Assembly: GCF_029081005.1 (NCBI RefSeq)
Contig: NZ_JAJQTQ010000025.1
Span: 1-52,471 of the forward strand
From: Halomonas elongata
GTDB lineage: Bacteria; Pseudomonadota; Gammaproteobacteria; Pseudomonadales; Halomonadaceae
Direction of reading: 5' to 3'
Length of the DNA: 52,471 bases
The notes under the pieces are model-generated. The model worked only from the letters and a program-made list of their open reading frames with translations. It made no database searches and had not been told where the DNA came from. Below, piece by piece: positions 47,568-52,471 of this stretch. Each line of letters starts with the position of its first letter. The stretch's first letter is position 1. The translations under genes and the position numbers were made by a program.

Positions 47568-48890
47568 TTACAGGATGTAACGCGACAGGTCTTCGTCGAC
47601 GGCGAGTTCGCCGAGCTGGGAGTCGACGTAGGCGGCGTCGATGGTCAGTGTCTCACCGAGGTCGGAGCCCTTGAAAGAGGCGTCCTCGAGGAGTCGCTCC
47701 ATCACCGTGTGAAGGCGGCGGGCGCCGATGTTCTCGGTGCCTTCGTTGACCTTCCAGGCGATCTCGGCGATGCGCTCGATGCCGTCGTCGGTGAATTCCA
47801 CCTTGAGATCCTCGGTGGCGAGCAGGGCTTCGTACTGGCGGGTCAGGGCCGCCGAGGGCTCGGTCAGGATGCGCTTGAAGTCGTTCGGCGTCAGGGCGTT
47901 GAGCTCGACGCGGATCGGCAGCCGGCCCTGGAGTTCGGGAATCAGGTCCGAGGGGCGCGAGAGGTGGAAGGCGCCGGAGGCGATGAACAGGATATGGTCG
48001 GTCTTCACCATGCCGTGCTTGGTGGACACGCTGGAGCCTTCGATCAGCGGCAGCAGGTCGCGCTGCACGCCCTCGCGGGAGACCTCGCCGCCGCTGGACT
48101 GGCCGCTGCCCTTGGCAACCTTGTCGAGCTCGTCGAGGAAGACGATGCCGTGCTGTTCCACTGCGTCGATGGCGCGTTGCTTGATGTCGTCTTCGTTGAC
48201 CAGCTTGGCGGCCTCTTCGTCACGCAGCAGCGAGAAGGCATCCTTGACCGCTACCCGGCGGGTCTCTGTCTTCTGCTTGCCCATGTTGGAGAACAGGCTC
48301 TGCAGCTGGCTGGTCATCTCTTCCATGCCCGGCGGCGTCATGATATCGACCCCCTGGCCCTGGGGCGTGACCTCGATATCGATTTCCTTGTCGTCGAGCT
48401 GGCCTTCGCGGAGTTTCTTGCGGAAGGTCTGACGGGTCGCGTTGTCGGTGCGCGGCTGATCTTCCTGGCCGCGCGGTGGCGGCAGCAGAGCATCGAGGAT
48501 GCGATCTTCGGCGGCATCCTCGGCCCGGTGGCGCACTTCGTCCTTGGCCTGCTCGCGGACCAGCTTGATGGCGGCTTCGGTGAGGTCGCGAATGATCGAT
48601 TCAACGTCGCGACCCACATAACCCACCTCGGTAAACTTGGTCGCCTCGATCTTGATGAAGGGCGCTCCGGAGAGCTTGGCCAGTCGGCGGGCGATCTCGG
48701 TCTTGCCCACCCCGGTGGGGCCGATCATCAGGATGTTCTTGGGCGTGACCTCCTGACGGAGCTCTTCATCGAGCTGCATGCGACGCCAGCGGTTGCGCAG
48801 GGCACTGGCCACGGCACGCTTGGCGTCCTGCTGGCCGATGATGTACTGGTCCAGGGCGTGGACGATTTCGCGGGGTGTCATCCGGGTCAT
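47568..48890 (-). CDS. hslU: ATP-dependent protease ATPase subunit HslU
   Basis: The AAA+ unfoldase of the HslUV (ClpYQ) protease. The 440-residue protein begins [20 protein letters not shown] and has the Walker A GPTGVGKT, the pore-loop GYVGRD, the I domain (about 110-240), Walker [11 protein letters not shown], a sensor-2 [11 protein letters not shown] segment, and the C-terminal DEDLSRYIL that docks into HslV. It follows hslV after 2 nt. Confidence 0.98.
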   Translation of the reverse strand: MTRMTPREIVHALDQYIIGQQDAKRAVASALRNRWRRMQLDEELRQEVTPKNILMIGPTGVGKTEIARRLAKLSGAPFIKIEATKFTEVGYVGRDVESIIRDLTEAAIKLVREQAKDEVRHRAEDAAEDRILDALLPPPRGQEDQPRTDNATRQTFRKKLREGQLDDKEIDIEVTPQGQGVDIMTPPGMEEMTSQLQSLFSNMGKQKTETRRVAVKDAFSLLRDEEAAKLVNEDDIKQRAIDAVEQHGIVFLDELDKVAKGSGQSSGGEVSREGVQRDLLPLIEGSSVSTKHGMVKTDHILFIASGAFHLSRPSDLIPELQGRLPIRVELNALTPNDFKRILTEPSAALTRQYEALLATEDLKVEFTDDGIERIAEIAWKVNEGTENIGARRLHTVMERLLEDASFKGSDLGETLTIDAAYVDSQLGELAVDEDLSRYIL

Positions 48891-48892
48891 GA

Positions 48893-49411
48893 TCAGAGCT
48901 CTTCCAGCGTGACGTGGTGATTGGTGAACACGCAGATGTCGCCGGCGATCTCCAGCGACTTCTCGGTGATCTCGCGGGCCGGGAGATCGGTGTTGTCGAG
49001 CAAGGCGCGAGCCGAGGCGAGAGCGTAGTTGCCGCCCGAACCGATGGCGATGATGCCGCGTTCGGGCTCGACCACATCGCCATTGCCGGTAATGATCAAC
49101 GAGGCGTGCTGGTCGGCCACCGCCAGCAGTGCCTCGAGGCGGCGCAGGGCGCGGTCGGTTCGCCAGTCCTTGGCCAGCTCGACGGCGGACTTGACCAGGT
49201 TGCCCTGATACTTCTCGAGTTGAGCCTCGAAGCGTTCGAACAGCGTAAAGGCATCGGCGGTACCACCGGCGAAGCCGGCCAGGACCTGGCCACGGTAGAG
49301 GCGACGCACCTTGCTGGCGTTGCCCTTCATCACGGTATTGCCCAGAGATACCTGGCCATCGCCGGCCAGGGCCACCTGGTCGCCGCGACGCACGGAAACG
49401 ATCGTGGTCAT
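48893..49411 (-). CDS. hslV: ATP-dependent protease peptidase subunit HslV
   Basis: The 172-residue proteasome-like threonine peptidase. After Met removal it exposes Thr1 in [20 protein letters not shown], and [18 protein letters not shown] is typical. The ribosome site is AAGGAG. The 232-bp upstream gap contains two GC-rich hairpins (one just after the SPOR gene stop), but I see no convincing sigma32 promoter, although hslVU is a heat-shock operon in E. coli. Confidence 0.97.
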   Translation of the reverse strand: MTTIVSVRRGDQVALAGDGQVSLGNTVMKGNASKVRRLYRGQVLAGFAGGTADAFTLFERFEAQLEKYQGNLVKSAVELAKDWRTDRALRRLEALLAVADQHASLIITGNGDVVEPERGIIAIGSGGNYALASARALLDNTDLPAREITEKSLEIAGDICVFTNHHVTLEEL

Positions 49412-49643
49412 GGAGGGGACTCCTTGAGGGAGCGGGGCTCCCGATGACTTTGGAAAGGCTCCACGAATGCTGCGCGGGGGGCGTCGTAACGCAATGGCCG
49501 CCGTCCCTTCCGCTCGCCGGCTCGTGCAGCGATCCCTTTTGCGGCGCCGCCTAGCTGGCGCCGTGAGAATGCGTTGTTCGGTTAGGTGCGGGCGGGGGGG
49601 AGGAAATTCAACCGCCTGGGATGGGCGGCGAGGCCGCCGCCAC

Positions 49644-50396
49644 TCAGTTCTGCAACTGGATCAGCAAGGGCTCGATACCCTGGGTGACCATCAGGTCCTG
49701 GGCCCTGGATAGTTCGTTGCGGTCCGTATAGGGGCCGGCCTGGACGCGATGCCAGGTCGCGCCGTCCCCGGTCTTGACCTCGGTGATATTGGCCAGCAGG
49801 CCGAAGTCCTCGAGACGCCCGGCGAGTTGTTCTGCGTCGGCGGTCGAACGGAAGGAGGCGGCCTGCAGCATGTAACGTCCATCCGCCTCGACCTCCGGCT
49901 CGTCGGCCGATGCCTCCGAGGCCTGGGTGGTGTTGGCGGCGATGACCTGGGCAATGGGGTCATCCACCGGTGCCTGGGAATCGGAGGTCTCATCGTCCTG
50001 CGACGCCGAGGCTTCCCGTTCCGGGCGTGACGGCGGCGAGGCCGTCGAGTCGGGCATCTGGCCGCCGGGAGCGACGACCTCGGATTCCGGCAGCAGAGTA
50101 TAGAACTCGAAGGTCGGCATGGGTGACGCGTCCGGCTCCGTTTCCTGTTCGGCGGACGCGTCATTCTGCGACGGCGCGTCGGACGACGGAGACTCTACCG
50201 TGGCCAGGGGCGCCTCCGGTGCCTCCTGCCAGGGCGCGGTACCATGCTGATGCTGAGAAATCAGGAAGCCGGCCACCAGGCCGGCCAGCCCCCATAGCCA
50301 CCCCGGCAGGCCACGGCGTGGCGTCTGGCTCCTGGAGGAGCGACGCTGACTGGTGGCGCCGCGCTTGCGGGGTGGGGCCTTCTTGCGGGTCGCCAT
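49644..50396 (-). CDS. SPOR-domain membrane protein (FtsN-like)
   Basis: The 250-residue protein has a basic cytoplasmic tail (about 1-30), one membrane segment ([17 protein letters not shown], about 31-47), a low-complexity acidic Pro/Ser linker (about 50-165) and a C-terminal SPOR domain (about 170-250, with [21 protein letters not shown] and [14 protein letters not shown]). This is the layout of FtsN and related septal peptidoglycan-binding proteins. Position between argS and hslV matches the gene annotated as FtsN-like in Pseudomonas. A true FtsN role in division is likely but not proven by sequence. Confidence 0.88.
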   Translation of the reverse strand: MATRKKAPPRKRGATSQRRSSRSQTPRRGLPGWLWGLAGLVAGFLISQHQHGTAPWQEAPEAPLATVESPSSDAPSQNDASAEQETEPDASPMPTFEFYTLLPESEVVAPGGQMPDSTASPPSRPEREASASQDDETSDSQAPVDDPIAQVIAANTTQASEASADEPEVEADGRYMLQAASFRSTADAEQLAGRLEDFGLLANITEVKTGDGATWHRVQAGPYTDRNELSRAQDLMVTQGIEPLLIQLQN

Positions 50397-50399
50397 GCG

Positions 50400-52085
50400 T
50401 TACATCTCCTCCGGGGCACCGACACCCAGCAAGTCGAGGCCGTTGCGCAGCACCTGCCGGGCCGCCAGGCCCAGCGCCAGGCGGGCATTGCGTTGAGCGT
50501 CGTCCTCGACCATCACCTTCACGGCGTTATAGCAGGTGTGGAACTCGGCGGCGAGATCCTGCAGGTACTGGGCGATCTGCTGGGGTTCGCGGGCGAGGGC
50601 GGCACGTTCGACGACCTCGGGATAGCGTGCCAGGCGGTTGAGCAGGGTCTTTTCCTGTTCGGCATCGAGCAGGGCCAGGTTGTCCAGGGCCAGGTCGTGG
50701 TCGAAGGGGCGTTCATCGGCCCGGGCCTTACGCAGCATGCTGCAGACGCGTGCGTGAGCGTACTGGACGTAATAGACGGGGTTGTCGTTGGACTGGGAGC
50801 GTGCCAGGTCGATGTCGAAGGTCAACTGAGAGTCGGCACGGCGTGCGGCCAGGAAGAAACGCGTGGCATCGCGCCCCACTTCATCGATCAGGTCACGCAG
50901 GGTGACGTAGCTGCCAGCACGCTTGGAGAGCTTCACCTCGACGCCGGAACGGGTGACCAGCACCATCTGGTGCAGCACATAGTCGGGCCAGCCTTCGGGG
51001 ATGTCGGCCTCCAGCGCCTGCAGGCCGGCACGCACCCGGGTCACCGTGGAGTGATGATCGGCGCCCTGCTCGTTGATCACGGTGGTGAAACCACGTTGCC
51101 ACTTGTCCAGGTGGTAGGCGACGTCGGGCAGGAAATAGGTGTAGTCGCCGTCACGCTTGCGCATCACCCGGTCCTTGTCATCACCGAAATCGGTGGTGCG
51201 CAGCCAGGTGGCGCCTTCGTGCTCGTAGGTGTGACCCTTTTCGGCCAGGCGCTCGGCAGCGGCCGCGACCTTGCCATCGCGGTACAGCGAGGATTCGAGG
51301 AAGTAGACATCGAACTCGACGCCGAAGGCGCGCAGGTCCAGGTCCTGCTCGCGGCGCAGGTAGGCCACGGCGAAGTCGCGGATGGCGTCCAGATCGTCCA
51401 GGTCGCCCTCGGCGGTGACGTGGCGGTCATCGGCATGAACGGTTTCGCCGGCCAGGTAGGCATTGGCCACGTCGGTGATGTAGCCGCCCCGGTAGCCGTC
51501 GGCAGGCCAGGCATCGTCCTCGGGCGTGACGCCCTTGGCCCGGGCCTGAACGGAGAGGGCCAGGTTGCTTATCTGAGCGCCGGCGTCGTTGTAGTAGAAC
51601 TCGCGAGTCACATCGAAGCCCGAGGCTTCCAGCAGCCGGCTCAGGCAGTCGCCGATCGCGGCGCCGCGACCGTGACCGACGTGCAGCGGTCCCGTGGGGT
51701 TGGCGGAGACGAATTCCACCTGGACCTTCTGCCCCTGGCCCACCAGGCTACGCCCGAAGGCATCGCCGCCATCGAGGACCTCCCGCACCACCTGGGCGGC
51801 GGCATCGGTAGCGGCGAAGAAATTGATGAAGCCGGGGCCGGCGATCTCGACCTTGCTGACGGCCTCGCTGGCGGGCAGCGCCGCCACCAGCTTCTCGGCC
51901 AGTTCGCGGGGCTTCAAGCCGGTCGGCTTGGCCAGCATCAACGCCAGGTTGGTGGCGTAGTCGCCGTGGGCCTTGTCCTTGGCGGGGTCGACCTTGATGG
52001 TCGGGGCGAGCTCGGCGGGCAGTACCGCCTGGCGCTGGAGGTCTTCCAGGGCGCGCTCCAGAAGCGAAATGATGGTGTCTTTCAT
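50400..52085 (-). CDS. argS: Arginyl-tRNA synthetase
   Basis: A class I synthetase charging tRNA-Arg. The 561-residue protein has the N-terminal Add-1 domain, the HIGH-type motif in [12 protein letters not shown] (about residue 126), [15 protein letters not shown] near residue 390, and the C-terminal anticodon-binding DALR domain. I chose the ATG at 52085 ([16 protein letters not shown]); the open frame extends 40 codons upstream into the leader. It is 3 nt from the SPOR gene. The leader is about 110 nt from a good promoter. Confidence 0.97.
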   Translation of the reverse strand: MKDTIISLLERALEDLQRQAVLPAELAPTIKVDPAKDKAHGDYATNLALMLAKPTGLKPRELAEKLVAALPASEAVSKVEIAGPGFINFFAATDAAAQVVREVLDGGDAFGRSLVGQGQKVQVEFVSANPTGPLHVGHGRGAAIGDCLSRLLEASGFDVTREFYYNDAGAQISNLALSVQARAKGVTPEDDAWPADGYRGGYITDVANAYLAGETVHADDRHVTAEGDLDDLDAIRDFAVAYLRREQDLDLRAFGVEFDVYFLESSLYRDGKVAAAAERLAEKGHTYEHEGATWLRTTDFGDDKDRVMRKRDGDYTYFLPDVAYHLDKWQRGFTTVINEQGADHHSTVTRVRAGLQALEADIPEGWPDYVLHQMVLVTRSGVEVKLSKRAGSYVTLRDLIDEVGRDATRFFLAARRADSQLTFDIDLARSQSNDNPVYYVQYAHARVCSMLRKARADERPFDHDLALDNLALLDAEQEKTLLNRLARYPEVVERAALAREPQQIAQYLQDLAAEFHTCYNAVKVMVEDDAQRNARLALGLAARQVLRNGLDLLGVGAPEEM

Positions 52086-52205
52086 GGAAAGTCTTCGATG
52101 TCCTGTGGCGCGGGCAGTCAGCGGGGCACGGAATGCATCGCCCGTGGTAGGCGTTGCAGGCAGTGCCATTCTGGCGCTCGCCCGTCTTTGGGCAATTGGT
52201 CGCAT

Positions 52206-52234
52206 ATTATCGACAATTGTGGGGCGGCTTTAAA
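52206..52234 (-). promoter_or_regulatory. argS promoter
   Basis: On the minus strand TTTAAA (52234-52229), a 17-bp spacer containing the palindrome ACAATTGT (52214-52221), and GATAAT (52211-52206) lie about 120 bp upstream of argS. Confidence 0.55.
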
Positions 52235-52270
52235 CCCTCGCCCGGGCTTCGCCTTACCCGGCTTCGCCGG

Positions 52271-52301
52271 TAGCCGTAAGCTATAAGCTGCAAGCTTTAA
52301 G
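52271..52301. repeat. Heptamer element 5, first degenerate arm
   Basis: Thirty-one nt read TAGCCGT-AAGCTAT-AAGCTGC-AAGCTTT-AAG, followed by AAAAACC. This is the same unit order and length as the arm behind aroG at 37474-37504. Confidence 0.9.
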
Positions 52302-52325
52302 AAAAACCGGCCGGGCTGCGCCCGG
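52302..52325 (-). terminator. Hairpin with T-tract in heptamer element 5
   Basis: CCGGGC (52311-52316) and GCCCGG (52320-52325) form a 6-bp stem with a 3-nt loop. On the minus strand it is followed by CCGG and then TTTTT, so it could end a minus-strand transcript coming from beyond the right edge of the window. Confidence 0.5.
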
Positions 52326-52355
52326 AGCTGTAAGTTAAGAGCTGTAAGCTGTAAG
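52325..52355. repeat. Heptamer element 5, second degenerate arm
   Basis: A second 31-nt copy reads GAGCTGT-AAGTTAA-GAGCTGT-AAGCTGT-AAG and is again followed by AAAAACC. Two arms in tandem at this locus suggest the arm itself was duplicated. Confidence 0.85.
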
Positions 52356-52394
52356 AAAAACCATCGTCACTTGAGCGGTCGGCGGTATTATCCT

Positions 52395-52471
<77 letters not shown>

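Noticed and set aside
49412..49643. A sigma32 heat-shock promoter for hslVU
   Set aside because: A TTGAAT on the minus strand near 49605 has no matching CCCCAT-type -10 at suitable spacing. Two GC-rich hairpins are present but no T-tract.

Overview
The window is a GC-rich gammaproteobacterial chromosome segment, almost entirely housekeeping genes packed with short gaps. Gene content and order (map-glnD-dap; rpsB-tsf-pyrH-frr-uppS-cdsA-dxr-rseP-bamA-skp-lpxD-fabZ-lpxA-lpxB-rnhB-dnaE-accA-tilS; ubiE-ubiJ-ubiB-hisE-tatABC; argS-SPOR-hslV-hslU) resemble the Pseudomonas/Halomonas branch. I infer a Halomonas-type organism from recall of protein style and synteny, with no database check. No tRNA, rRNA, CRISPR array, prophage, transposase or insertion sequence is visible.

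Layout. 0.1-8.1 kb (minus): map, glnD, dapC, an ArsC-like thioredoxin-fold gene, dapD, dapE and an unknown small gene, i.e. N-terminal Met removal, nitrogen signalling and the succinylase branch of lysine/diaminopimelate synthesis. 8.4-29.3 kb (plus): ribosomal protein S2, EF-Ts, UMP kinase, ribosome recycling, undecaprenyl-PP and CDP-DAG synthesis, the MEP pathway enzyme Dxr, the RseP protease, the BamA/Skp outer-membrane assembly pair, lipid A synthesis, RNase HII, DNA polymerase III alpha, acetyl-CoA carboxylase alpha and TilS. 29.3-41.8 kb: ppx (minus), rho-ubiD-fre-folM-aroG (plus), ppk1-hemB (minus), elbB (plus). 41.9-52.1 kb (minus): argS, a SPOR protein, hslV, hslU, a DUF971 gene, ubiE, ubiJ, ubiB, hisE, tatA, tatB, tatC.

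The unusual content is between the genes. (1) A family of elements built from a heptamer AAGCTNN occurs at five loci (0.1, 37.5, 41.8, 47.5 and 52.3 kb). Several carry a 31-nt arm of four degenerate heptamers plus AAG, then often AAAAACC and a hairpin or terminator, then an inverted array of up to ten identical heptamers. The arrays start within 1-6 nt of a stop codon, and at aroG and elbB the heptamer itself supplies the stop codon. (2) The DAHP synthase gene is preceded by two short, well-initiated leader ORFs rich in Tyr/Trp/Phe. The first is followed by pairing segments that make a coherent attenuator ending in a 13-bp intrinsic terminator. The second ends 5 nt before aroG, and an 8-bp pairing would occlude the aroG Shine-Dalgarno. 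(3) A second repeat family with core CTCATKTAC-N5/6-GTAMACTC sits 3' of accA, rho and the DUF971 gene. Promoters, an apparent terminator 33 bp before ubiD, and hairpins that include stop codons are also listed.

Coding starts were chosen from Shine-Dalgarno sequences, operon overlaps and family length. Family names rest on recognised motifs and recall, without a search.
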